Part shown: positions 26,055 to 33,811 of the stretch, one piece after another
Layout: each line of letters starts with the position of its first letter
How positions within the stretch are numbered: position 1 is the first letter of the stretch
Assembly: GCA_944392785.1 (NCBI GenBank)
Contig: CALXXW010000013.1
Location: 1-64,000, forward strand
Length of the DNA: 64,000 bases
From: an uncultured Alphaproteobacteria bacterium
GTDB taxonomy: Bacteria; Pseudomonadota; Alphaproteobacteria; CAAHEQ01; UBA3637
Direction of reading: 5' to 3'
Position numbers and translations under genes: made by a program
The notes under the pieces: model-generated
Told to the model about the DNA's origin: nothing
Database searches by the model: none
The model's input: only the letters and a program-made list of their open reading frames with translations

Positions 26055-26168
26055 ATGAAAAAATTACTAGTCTTATTATTCTTGTTACTGTTTGCTAGTG
26101 CTGCTTATGCAAGAAGCGGATGTTGTTCTCATCACGGAGGTGTGTGTGGCTGTTCTAAAGGGCGTTAG
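26055..26168 (+). CDS. exported Cys/His-rich micro-protein
   Basis: A 37-codon gene: residues 1-19 are a near-ideal signal peptide (Met-Lys-Lys, Leu-rich core, A-Y-A cleavage), and the mature part is the short cysteine-rich sequence RSGCCSHHGGVCGC plus a basic end. GGGAG lies eight bases before the ATG. The CCSHHGGVCGC motif recurs, as I recall, at the start of small exported proteins in Proteobacteria that usually continue with another CCDG-type cysteine segment; here that second half is missing, so the gene may be a shortened form. Two adjacent Cys, two His and two more Cys suggest metal binding or disulfide formation. Function unknown. Confidence 0.6.
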   Translation: MKKLLVLLFLLLFASAAYARSGCCSHHGGVCGCSKGR

Positions 26169-26267
26169 GTGTGCTGTGATGGCTCTTTTAGCCCCTCTTG
26201 CAGATGTTAAGAGAATCAAAAGAAAATTTTTGTACTAAGATAGAAATCCTCTTTTTTTTCTATTACT

Positions 26268-26298
26268 AAAATACCCCTCTCATCAAGGGGGGGTATTT
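26268..26298. other. hairpin between micro-protein and 26421 gene
   Basis: AAATACCCC and GGGGTATTT form a nine-base perfect stem around a 13-base loop. There is no T-run after it, so it may be a weak or rho-assisted terminator, or a processing site. Confidence 0.45.
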
Positions 26299-26350
26299 AA
26301 ATCCGTTCGGGAGATTTCTTATTCGTTAAAGATCATTGTTTGATTTATTA

Positions 26351-26378
26351 TTGACAAAAAAAATTGCTGTGATAAACT
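26351..26378 (+). promoter_or_regulatory. strong promoter for the gene at 26421
   Basis: Perfect TTGACA at 26351-26356, 16-bp spacer, TAAACT at 26373-26378. The promoter at 39139 has the same three parts. Confidence 0.65.
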
Positions 26379-26420
26379 AAAACATAACAGTTGAAAATTT
26401 TAATACAGGAGAAGTATAAA

Positions 26421-27323
26421 ATGGATGAAGCCCTAAAAAACACCTTGAAAAATCTACAAAAACCAACCATGTCTTTGATTTCTTCTTTTTATCAAATGCC
26501 AGCTGATATCAAAGAACTTTTTGTGGATATGTTATCCATTTATGAGGCCAACCCAACCGAGGAAACGGCCAAATTATTATCCGATAAGATTATGTCCAGA
26601 GATACTCCTGAAGTGAAAAAAGAATGGATTAAAACACAAAGCTTAACCGTTTCCCTCGAAAAACGTCAGGCGGCTGAGGAAAAATACTTGAACCATATGC
26701 AGGCTGTTCCCAAAGGCGTTCCATCTTCCGGTATGTTTATGGCTGGATTGGATTTGCTCAATCGCGAAGATAAGAACGCCCTGATGGATGCTCAGGCCGC
26801 TGCCAGAATATTGGGCGCTATTCAAAATTCTAAGCCGTTTATCCATCAAGACTTGCCCAAAAAAGATGCCGATGAAATACAAGCAGAAGACTTTAAGGCG
26901 GCATATGGAGAGGTGTTGAATGCGCCGGCTTTTTTGGACAATAATTTTGCTTCGGAAGCTCAACGAATGGAAGATTTAACGAAACTATATATTATCCAAA
27001 AGCACTATTACCAAAGTATATCTGCGCCGCATCAGCCGGTTAATTTGTTTGGCTGGTTCCAATCTTATGCTATTGGTGTTTTAACGGATGTTGCCTTGCG
27101 TATTTCCGATAAGAGGGTTTCTGAAAGAATTCACGATCTGGCGGCGTCATATCAGGATGATGATAAAATACACGCCAAGCAGATCTATACTCATCCTTTT
27201 TTCAATCAAACTTCTGAACGGTTGACCCCGATAGATGAGCGTATCAAACATCGTGTTTCTCAACTCAAGCAAGCCGAATGTCTCAGACTATCAAAATTAA
27301 CTCGTTATCAGGCCGGTAAATAA
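26421..27323 (+). CDS. unrecognised 300-residue soluble protein
   Basis: I do not recognise a family. The 300-residue product looks mostly alpha-helical, with many Glu, Lys and Gln, no signal peptide and no clear membrane segment; a moderately hydrophobic patch (LFGWFQSYAIGVLTDVAL) lies near residues 213-230. The ATG is preceded by CAGGAG; an upstream in-frame TTG at 26391 has no binding site. It has its own strong promoter and lies in the accessory stretch after tRNA-Thr. Its composition and orphan status would fit a host-association or effector-type gene, but there is no direct sign of one. Confidence 0.75.
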   Translation: MDEALKNTLKNLQKPTMSLISSFYQMPADIKELFVDMLSIYEANPTEETAKLLSDKIMSRDTPEVKKEWIKTQSLTVSLEKRQAAEEKYLNHMQAVPKGVPSSGMFMAGLDLLNREDKNALMDAQAAARILGAIQNSKPFIHQDLPKKDADEIQAEDFKAAYGEVLNAPAFLDNNFASEAQRMEDLTKLYIIQKHYYQSISAPHQPVNLFGWFQSYAIGVLTDVALRISDKRVSERIHDLAASYQDDDKIHAKQIYTHPFFNQTSERLTPIDERIKHRVSQLKQAECLRLSKLTRYQAGK

Positions 27324-27430
27324 AGACGCGTTCAACATAGGTAAGGCCATAGACTGCAGGGAGAGGTTGCTTTTAAGATGATTTTGTGGGATATTTGATT
27401 TTGTTTTAATGGGTATGTAAGGTCTAAAGC

Positions 27431-28219
27431 ATGAAAAGTCTAAAGTATACTTTTACGAAATACTCTAATAAAGACGGGTCCAAAGAGTGGCTCAAGACAC
27501 CTCAGTTCCGTAAGGCAGCCAGTATTGAATATTTGTATCTGGTTATACGGGATAAGGATTATCCTCATGGGCGTGTCTTGTTAAGCAGTCATCCGCCTGA
27601 AGATGAGCATGAGCGACATGAACAATTATTAAAACGTCATAAATACGTTATGGATTATAGTGTGAAAGATGATAGCCAGCGGCAGGCGAAAATAGCTGAT
27701 GGATACACAATCTTAAACCATAAAACAGATATCATCGAGGTTGGCGCTATACGATATGATGGGGAGGGAATCCGCTATGATTTTTCAAGAACCAGGTGGA
27801 ATGAACAAGGAAATGCGCATGATCGTCGCCGAACGATTGATTTAGTGTATACGCGTATTAAAAAGCATTTGAATCAGGTTGCCTTGCAAGAGATGAAGCG
27901 CATGGAAGCGGGGAAAAAAGCCAGTGAAAAATTGGCTTTGATATATGCCCCCGTGAATGCTGAAAAAGAGAGCCGACAGGTTATTATTTTGCCGGACAAT
28001 ACATCGTTTCAAGATTTTTTAAAAGAGCAGAGCATGTTGCCATATCGAGTGTTTGCGATTGCGCGATTTAATCCTCAGGTTTCATCTGTTGTGGAAATGA
28101 AGACTTTTGCTCCTTATGCTTATTTGGACTCAGAAAATAGAGACATGGTTTCGAAAGCCATCTCTTCCTCAACCATGTCTTCACATATATTGAACAAACT
28201 ATGGCAGGCTGTCAGATAA
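27431..28219 (+). CDS. unrecognised 262-residue soluble protein
   Basis: I do not recognise a family. The protein has mixed alpha/beta character, is rich in charged residues (DEHERHEQLLKRH near residue 57), and has no signal peptide or membrane segment. A repeated Tyr-Asp-Gly/Arg-Tyr-Asp pattern (IRYDGEGIRYDFSRTRW, about 116-132) is the most distinctive part. The ribosome binding site is weak (TAAGGTCTAAAGC before the ATG). It follows the 26421 gene by 107 bases on the same strand, so the two may be expressed together. It ends shortly before the converging qseC. Confidence 0.7.
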   Translation: MKSLKYTFTKYSNKDGSKEWLKTPQFRKAASIEYLYLVIRDKDYPHGRVLLSSHPPEDEHERHEQLLKRHKYVMDYSVKDDSQRQAKIADGYTILNHKTDIIEVGAIRYDGEGIRYDFSRTRWNEQGNAHDRRRTIDLVYTRIKKHLNQVALQEMKRMEAGKKASEKLALIYAPVNAEKESRQVIILPDNTSFQDFLKEQSMLPYRVFAIARFNPQVSSVVEMKTFAPYAYLDSENRDMVSKAISSSTMSSHILNKLWQAVR

Positions 28220-28281
28220 GAGCTGTTAACGTTAAGTATCTAATGGGAAAAGAGCTTAACAGAGCCTCCTCGTCGATTGGG

Positions 28282-29625
28282 TTATTCCCGTGCCGAAATA
28301 ACGACTTCAAAGCCATCAGGTGTATTATGATACTTAAGCGAGGCATGATAAAGATGGGCGATACGCTCAACAATGGAAAGTCCTAAACCACTTCCTTTCT
28401 GTTTTTGACCGGCAGGTCTGTAAAAGCGATGGCTTAACCGAGACAGAATGGCCTCATCCACATGTGTTTGTGTATTCAGCACATGAAGCTTTTTATGGCA
28501 TAGTGTCAGATATACTTTTGCTCCTTGGGGACTGTATCGAATGGCGTTATCAAGTAAATTACGAACGATGAGTGCTGCCAGGATAGGGTTGGCAAAAGAA
28601 AAAGGCCCTGTTTTATCCGAGGAAACGAAGAGGGATATGTCTTTCATTTCGGCAGCATGTGTGTAATCTGCGACGGTTTGTGTGACGATTTTATCCCAAT
28701 CGATTTGAGTGTCCGTATCTGATCGAAGAGCCGATTCCGCACGTGAAAGAGCCAACAGTTGTTCAACCAAACGAGCTGCTCGATCAATACCGATAGATAA
28801 TTTATTGAGGGCTTCTGTTCGTGTTTTTTCATCTTCGGGAGCCAGTTGAATAATTTCCAGTTGGATTTTTAAAGCGGTCAAAGGCGTTCGAAGCTCATGA
28901 GCAGAATCAGCGATAAAGCTGCGCTCTCTTTCCATAGTTTCTTGAATTTTTTTCAGTAAGAGATTCATGGCATGTGTCAGCGGTTTTATTTCCGTCGGTA
29001 GTCCGTCATCGGATATCGGTGATAAATCATCACCGCGGCGATTTCGTAAATGGGCGGCTAAGCGGTTAATCGGCCAAAATTCAAGCGTAATAATAACGAT
29101 CATGACCCCTAGTAAACAAGCAATACCAACACCCCAAGGAAAGGTAAAAACTTCCATCATTTCCCAAGCGATATCGGCGCGATATTCTGCTTCCTGTCCC
29201 ACCGCTATCATAAAGGGACCATGTGTGGCCGATACCCAGACAATACGCCACTCCTCATCATCAATCATGTGTGTTGAAAAGGCGTCAGGAGTAGGGGCAT
29301 ACGGAAAATAACGACCATTTTCACCATCATGAAAAATCTTGTCGCCTTGCTGGTTAAATACGGCAAACCCAATGGCTTCATCCTCGGTATCGCCATTGTC
29401 AATATCGTCGATCAATTCATCTGTCAGATCTGTGTCATTTATCTGGATGGCATTCCAATCCGCTGCAGCCAGTTGACGTGCCAGCGCGACTTGATATGTA
29501 TCAAAGAACTCGTTGGTTTTCTCATTTGTTTCCTCCCACGAAAAAAAAGCGGCGATACATAGTACGATGCCGGCAATCAAGGCGAAAGATAGAATAAGGC
29601 GTGTTTTCAGACTGAGCTTTTTCAT
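28282..29625 (-). CDS. qseC: QseC-like sensor histidine kinase
   Basis: Inner-membrane sensor kinase of an OmpR-family two-component system. Membrane segments at about residues 10-28 and 163-183 enclose a periplasmic sensor domain, followed by a HAMP-like region, the dimerisation box SAHELRTPLTALK with the phosphorylated His, and the ATPase with NLLDNAIRYSP (N box) and GSGLGLSIVERIA (G box). Length 447 aa fits QseC. It overlaps the regulator gene by four bases (ATGA), after which it is third in ygiW-qseB-qseC order. The gene names follow the E. coli arrangement; the signal sensed is unknown, and PmrB is a close relative. Confidence 0.85.
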   Translation of the reverse strand: MKKLSLKTRLILSFALIAGIVLCIAAFFSWEETNEKTNEFFDTYQVALARQLAAADWNAIQINDTDLTDELIDDIDNGDTEDEAIGFAVFNQQGDKIFHDGENGRYFPYAPTPDAFSTHMIDDEEWRIVWVSATHGPFMIAVGQEAEYRADIAWEMMEVFTFPWGVGIACLLGVMIVIITLEFWPINRLAAHLRNRRGDDLSPISDDGLPTEIKPLTHAMNLLLKKIQETMERERSFIADSAHELRTPLTALKIQLEIIQLAPEDEKTRTEALNKLSIGIDRAARLVEQLLALSRAESALRSDTDTQIDWDKIVTQTVADYTHAAEMKDISLFVSSDKTGPFSFANPILAALIVRNLLDNAIRYSPQGAKVYLTLCHKKLHVLNTQTHVDEAILSRLSHRFYRPAGQKQKGSGLGLSIVERIAHLYHASLKYHNTPDGFEVVISARE

Positions 29626-30281
29626 TTATCCTCTATGATATAACCTATTTTAGGGATTGTTTTAATGATATCTTTTCCAAGCTTTTTCCTTAAGTGATGA
29701 ATATGGACTTCAACAGCATTGCTTTGTATGTCACCATCCCAAGCATAAATTGTTTCCTCAATCCGCTCGCGAGACAGAACTTTATTTTTATTCAGGAGCA
29801 AAAGCTCTAAAATCGTTATTTCTTTGGGAGAAAGTGTGACAGGTTCCCCTTTAAGCGTGACAGAACGTGTATGGGGATTCAAGGATACATCATTATGGCT
29901 TAAGCTCGGTGTAGAACGCCCCTTATTTCGACGAATTAACGCATTCAAACGAGCTTGAACTTCGCGTAAACTAAAAGGCTTTGGTAAATAATCATCTGCG
30001 CCGCTATTAAGTCCGGCGATACGATGATCCACATCGCCGCGAGCGGTTAGGATTAAAACCGGCTCGGTGTGTCCTTTATCACGCCACATTTTTAAAATAC
30101 TCATGCCGTCCATGCGGGGTAAGCCAAGATCTAAGACCACAGCATCATAGATGGCTTGTAATAAGGCTTCGGCTCCATCTATGCCATCGTCGAACCAGTC
30201 GACAGAAAAGCCAAGTTTTTCTAAACCGGTTTTTAAACTCTCGCCGATAAGTGCGTCATCTTCAATCAGCAAAACCCGCAT
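29622..30281 (-). CDS. qseB: QseB-like OmpR-family response regulator
   Basis: 219-residue regulator with an N-terminal receiver (phospho-acceptor Asp51 in VLDLGLPRMDG, acidic pair ED at 7-8, Lys in LPKPF) and a C-terminal winged-helix DNA-binding domain (about 125-219, ending with VHIHHLRKKLG and TIPKIGYI). It is co-transcribed with ygiW upstream and qseC downstream. The ygiW promoter carries a CTTAAG-N5-CTTAAG repeat, the kind of site bound by QseB and PmrA regulators, which suggests autoregulation of the operon. Confidence 0.9.
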   Translation of the reverse strand: MRVLLIEDDALIGESLKTGLEKLGFSVDWFDDGIDGAEALLQAIYDAVVLDLGLPRMDGMSILKMWRDKGHTEPVLILTARGDVDHRIAGLNSGADDYLPKPFSLREVQARLNALIRRNKGRSTPSLSHNDVSLNPHTRSVTLKGEPVTLSPKEITILELLLLNKNKVLSRERIEETIYAWDGDIQSNAVEVHIHHLRKKLGKDIIKTIPKIGYIIEDK

Positions 30282-30294
30282 GAACGATTACCCT

Positions 30295-30669
30295 TTACTT
30301 CTTTAACGAGACCGTATCGACATCAATTTCTGTTTTGAAGAAATCTTTGTCAATTTCGCCTTCAATGACCACCGTATCTTGAGGTGTCACCGTTAATCCG
30401 CGCCAGTCTTCGGCATCAATGTCAACTGTGACCGAACCGGTTTCATCTTTAAAGATGTATTTTTCATTTCCGACGGCGCGTTCGATTTGACCGACTAAAA
30501 CGACCGGCGTATCATCGCTGAGAGTTAATGCCTGTTTGACGGTAGAGGCTTCAATTCCCGGACCTTTGAATCCACCGGCATTGACCTGACCGTTTAATCC
30601 GGCGGCTATCGAGCTTGTGGCCAAAGCTAATGTTAAAGCAAAAGTGGAAATAATCATTGTCTTGTTCAT
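30295..30669 (-). CDS. ygiW: YgiW/YdeI family periplasmic stress protein (BOF domain)
   Basis: A 124-residue protein with a signal peptide (residues 1-22, ending SSIAA) and a single OB-fold (BOF) domain: GGFKGPG, the VVLVGQIER strand, YIFKDETGSVTVDID and VVIEGEIDKDFFKTEIDVDTV. This family is linked to stress tolerance, and in several bacteria its gene precedes qseBC. It is the first gene of the operon, 13 bases before qseB, with AAGGAG before its ATG. Ligand unknown. Confidence 0.88.
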   Translation of the reverse strand: MNKTMIISTFALTLALATSSIAAGLNGQVNAGGFKGPGIEASTVKQALTLSDDTPVVLVGQIERAVGNEKYIFKDETGSVTVDIDAEDWRGLTVTPQDTVVIEGEIDKDFFKTEIDVDTVSLKK

Positions 30670-30719
30670 TTTTTCTTCTCCTTCTATATAAAACTGCGAT
30701 CCATTCGCACAGTTATTTC

Positions 30720-30748
30720 AGCATATTCTTCTTAAGGAACGCTTAAGG
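30720..30748 (-). promoter_or_regulatory. ygiW-qseBC promoter overlapped by a QseB/PmrA-type box
   Basis: On the leftward strand the -10 is TATGCT (30720-30725). The direct repeat CTTAAG-GAACG-CTTAAG at 30731-30747 (reads the same in type on both strands) covers the -35 region. It matches the reported QseB site CTTAA-N6-CTTAA and the PmrA box. A repeat 11 bp apart next to the -35 is the usual layout for activation by an OmpR-family regulator. Confidence 0.7.
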
Positions 30749-30932
30749 GTGATATTATTTTTTTATTTTTTTTATAATTATTTGAAAACAAATATAGATT
30801 CATGGATAAAATTATTTAAGTTCAACAAATCTTCCCCAGTTTAACAGATTAAATTTAGAAAAGCAAGTTTGTTATTTTCTTAGTTGATTTTGGTTATAAA
30901 AAACGAAAAAGTCACTTTTTGTTAAATTTTAC

Positions 30933-30961
30933 TTGACATGGGATAAAAAAAAAGATATGCT
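30933..30961 (+). promoter_or_regulatory. strong promoter for tRNA-Leu
   Basis: TTGACA at 30933-30938, 17-bp spacer, TATGCT at 30956-30961. The 170 bases between this and the ygiW promoter are AT-rich and hold nothing else I can support. Confidence 0.75.
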
Positions 30962-30970
30962 CCCAAGCAT

Positions 30971-31057
30971 GCCCAGGTGGCGGAATTGGTAGACGCGCTA
31001 GTTTCAGGTGCTAGTCCTGTCACAAGGGTGGGGGTTCGAGTCCCTTCCTGGGCACCA
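30971..31057 (+). tRNA. tRNA-Leu (anticodon CAG)
   Basis: 87 bases with an encoded CCA: acceptor GCCCAGG/CCTGGGC, anticodon stem CTAGT/GCTAG with loop TTCAGGT (anticodon CAG), a long class II variable arm and T-loop TTCGAGT. Confidence 0.97.
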
Positions 31058-31103
31058 TTCAAATATTTCCGTGTTTTAGGGATCTTTTTTCTTTTTCTTC
31101 CGG

Positions 31104-31131
31104 TTGTATGCTTTTTTTCTTGCCTTATAAA
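31104..31131 (+). promoter_or_regulatory. promoter for rnd-kdsD-lptCA-lptB
   Basis: TTGTAT at 31104-31109 and TATAAA at 31126-31131 with a 16-bp spacer, about 58 bases before the rnd start. Confidence 0.5.
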
Positions 31132-31188
31132 ATTTGTTAGTGTATAAGGCTGTTGTGAATCCGGTAGTCAATAAAAGAAAGGAAAATA

Positions 31189-31800
31189 ATGTCAAACATT
31201 CGTGTGTGTCAGGGAGATTTACCGCAACAGGCCCGTTTTGATAAAGAGGTTGCCATTGATACGGAAACAATGGGGTTGAATTTACATCGAGACCGATTGT
31301 GTGTCGTTCAAATCGGAGACGGTAAAGGGAATGTTTGGCTTGTTCAAATTCAAAAGGACATGGATTGTCCTCGGTTAAAAAAGCTCTTGACAGATAAAAA
31401 GATTTTGAAAATTTTTCATTTTGCTCGCTTTGATGTCGCCAAAATTTTAAATGATTTAGGTGTTGTGACGGCGCCTGTTTATTGTACAAAAATTGCGTCT
31501 AAACTGACACGGACGTCTTCCCCATCACATGGTCTTAAGGCGCTTTGCAATGATTTGCTGGGTGTGGAGTTGTCTAAGGAGCAGCAAACCTCAGATTGGG
31601 GTTCGGAAAAGTTGACGCTTGAACAGCAGCAGTATGCCGCAAATGACGTTTTATATTTGCATGCTCTCAAAGAAAAATTAGATGCTTTATTGAAAAGAGA
31701 AGGGCGTCAAGATTTGGCGGAGCATTGCTTTCGGTTTTTAGAGACTCGGGCTCGTTTAGATTTATTGGATTTTGATAGTCCGGACATTTTTGCCCATTAA
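31189..31800 (+). CDS. rnd: ribonuclease D-like 3'-5' exonuclease
   Basis: DEDDy exonuclease expected to trim tRNA or other RNA 3' ends. AIDTETMGL (Exo I, Asp and Glu), HFARFDV (Exo II) and YAANDVLYLHAL (Exo III, Tyr and Asp) are all in place. At 203 aa it is only the catalytic domain; the HRDC domains of E. coli RNase D (375 aa) are missing, as is usual for the short alphaproteobacterial form. AGAAAGGAAAA precedes the ATG. It is the first gene of the LPS-export operon, with kdsD 18 bases downstream. Confidence 0.92.
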   Translation: MSNIRVCQGDLPQQARFDKEVAIDTETMGLNLHRDRLCVVQIGDGKGNVWLVQIQKDMDCPRLKKLLTDKKILKIFHFARFDVAKILNDLGVVTAPVYCTKIASKLTRTSSPSHGLKALCNDLLGVELSKEQQTSDWGSEKLTLEQQQYAANDVLYLHALKEKLDALLKREGRQDLAEHCFRFLETRARLDLLDFDSPDIFAH

Positions 31801-31818
31801 ACACAAAGGAGATAATAA

Positions 31819-32790
31819 ATGCCGGTACCTGATTTAATTCAAACAGCATGTCAAGTGGTTGATGCCGAGATTGTCGGTCTTCAAAAGATGAAATCACTGT
31901 TTTCGGAATCATTTATTAAAGCCGTTCATGTCATTCTGAATACTAAGGGACGCGTTATCGTATCCGGTATGGGTAAAAGTGGTCATATTGGGCAAAAAAT
32001 AGCAGCGACATTTGCTTCAACGGGAACGCCGGCTTTTTTTGTTCACCCGGGGGAAGCCAGTCACGGTGATCTTGGTATGCTGACAGCGGAAGATGTGCTG
32101 ATTACCATATCAAATTCAGGCGAAAGTCGAGAGATGGGGGATATTATTTCTTTTTCCCGTCGTTTTGGAATTCCTATGATTGCGATTACGGGCAATCCGA
32201 ATAGCTCGATGGCAAAGGCGGCGGACCATGTTTTGTTGATACCAAATAAAACAGAGGCACCGGAGGCTTGTCCTTTGGGGTTGGCGCCGACAACGTCTAC
32301 AACAACAACGTTAGCGATGGGTGATTCCTTGGCTGTGGCCTTAATTGTTATGCGCGGTTTTTCAAAGGAGCAATTTCATGAGCGTCATCCCGGAGGAAAG
32401 CTGGGAAATGTGCTTTTGAAAGTGCAAGATATTATGGTCACGGGAGATGCTTTACCTTTGGTGACACCTGATATGATGATGTCAGACGCTTTGTTGGTTA
32501 TGACGGCTAAAAGTTTGGGATGTTTGGGTGTCGTTGACTCACAAGGTATTTTATGCGGCGTGATTACGGATGGTGATTTGCGACGCCATATGTCTGCTGA
32601 TTTGATTGTGCGGAAGGTGTCAGATATTATGACGCCCGAGCCAAAGACGGTTTCTCCGGATTTATTGGGTGTTGAAGCCTTGCGCTTAATGAATGAAGCC
32701 AAAATTACCAATGTTTTTGTTGTCGATGCTGACAAGCATCCGATGGGTCTACTACACGTGCATCAGTTGCTGCGAATGGGTATTGTTTAG
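31819..32790 (+). CDS. kdsD: arabinose-5-phosphate isomerase KdsD/KpsF
   Basis: Converts ribulose-5-phosphate to arabinose-5-phosphate, the first step of KDO synthesis for LPS. The N-terminal SIS domain has SGMGKSGHIGQKIAATF and the metal-site region HPGEASHGDLG; two CBS domains (about 200-323) follow. Length 323 aa is typical. AAAGGAG precedes the ATG. Its stop codon is directly followed by the lptCA start, so LPS precursor synthesis and LPS export are coupled in one operon. Confidence 0.96.
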   Translation: MPVPDLIQTACQVVDAEIVGLQKMKSLFSESFIKAVHVILNTKGRVIVSGMGKSGHIGQKIAATFASTGTPAFFVHPGEASHGDLGMLTAEDVLITISNSGESREMGDIISFSRRFGIPMIAITGNPNSSMAKAADHVLLIPNKTEAPEACPLGLAPTTSTTTTLAMGDSLAVALIVMRGFSKEQFHERHPGGKLGNVLLKVQDIMVTGDALPLVTPDMMMSDALLVMTAKSLGCLGVVDSQGILCGVITDGDLRRHMSADLIVRKVSDIMTPEPKTVSPDLLGVEALRLMNEAKITNVFVVDADKHPMGLLHVHQLLRMGIV

Positions 32791-33810
32791 ATGTTTACGA
32801 AAAGATTATTTCAACTTCGCCTTCACTCCAGACGCGTTCTGATTTTTAAGCGTTCTTTACCGGTTTTTGCGTTTTTATTGGCTTCTTTGATTTTAATCTG
32901 GCCCTCTTTATTTTCGGAGCGGGAGCAATTTGCTCCGATCATCAAAAAAGACGCCGTGGCGCAAGCAAGCATAGATATGACCCAAGTGCGCTTTTTTTCA
33001 CAAAATTCCAAGAATCAACCCATGACGGTTGTGGCGGAATCCGTGCGCGAAACAAATGCCGATGACAAGGTGATCACATTGGTGGAACCGGTAGCAACTT
33101 ATATTATGAGTGATGGAACACAGTTGACAAGTATGACGTCTTATGGTCTGGCCTTTCAAAATGATGAGTATTTGTATTTTGAAGATCAAGTCAAAACAAC
33201 GACAGATACAGGCTATACTTCTTTATCTCGCCACGTGACTTGCGATTATCAGGCCGGTACGATTGAGAGCAATAGTGAAGTCTTTATTGATGGTCCAGCC
33301 GGTCAGTTAATAGCGCAAGGCTTTTTGATTTATAATAAGGGCGAGAATGTTGATTTTAAAGGGGTATCTAAGGGAACTTTTTTTGCCGATGACGGAGATA
33401 CGTATTTAGAGGCTCATAACGGTTTGCTGATTGATCGAAAAAAACGGATTGTCACAGCGTTGGGAAATGTGTATATTCGTAAAAATAATCAAACGCTTAA
33501 GGGAGATAAAGTTCTTTTATATTACACGGATGATCGTCAAAATCGTTTTTCAAAAATGGAGGCTTTTGGGAATGTTTCGGCTTTTGCCGAAGGAAATACC
33601 ATTTCCGGAGAACGAGGAATCTATACTCCCAAGAGCGGCCGGATAGATGTGTATGAAAATGTTCAGTTGAAACAAGGAGCACAGGAGGCTCAAGGCAGTC
33701 ATGCCTATCTAAACCTTAATACCGGTGTTGGTGCTTTGACGGGGCCGGCTGAACCGAGCGGTCGAGTTCGAGGCTCTTTACTGCCTTCAGAGTTAGGAAA
33801 GGAGAAATAA
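32791..33810 (+). CDS. LptC-LptA fusion, LPS transport bridge protein
   Basis: One 339-residue polypeptide combines two LPS-export proteins that are normally separate. The N-terminus has a cytoplasmic basic start and a membrane segment (about residues 24-42), then an LptC-type beta-jellyroll (about 60-200; its usual end pattern is visible at DGPAGQLIAQGFLIYNKGEN). From about 205 an LptA/OstA-type domain follows (EAHNGLLIDRKKRIVTALGN, then GNVYIRK, LKGDKVLLYY, MEAFGNVSAF, TISGERGIYTPKSG, LNTGVGALTG). There is no second signal peptide or start between them. The frame is continuous and lies between kdsD and lptB, exactly where lptC and lptA stand elsewhere. The tail is anchored in the inner membrane by the LptC part. 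Confidence 0.85.
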   Translation: MFTKRLFQLRLHSRRVLIFKRSLPVFAFLLASLILIWPSLFSEREQFAPIIKKDAVAQASIDMTQVRFFSQNSKNQPMTVVAESVRETNADDKVITLVEPVATYIMSDGTQLTSMTSYGLAFQNDEYLYFEDQVKTTTDTGYTSLSRHVTCDYQAGTIESNSEVFIDGPAGQLIAQGFLIYNKGENVDFKGVSKGTFFADDGDTYLEAHNGLLIDRKKRIVTALGNVYIRKNNQTLKGDKVLLYYTDDRQNRFSKMEAFGNVSAFAEGNTISGERGIYTPKSGRIDVYENVQLKQGAQEAQGSHAYLNLNTGVGALTGPAEPSGRVRGSLLPSELGKEK

Positions 33811-33811
33811 G

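Noticed and set aside
28220-28281. CTGTTAA/TTAACAG inverted repeat between the 27431 gene and qseC
   Set aside because: The stem is seven bases with a loop of more than 20 and no T-run; too weak to call a terminator.
31076-31489. 137-residue leftward frame opposite rnd
   Set aside because: Shadow of a conserved exonuclease gene with a low-complexity Lys-rich end.
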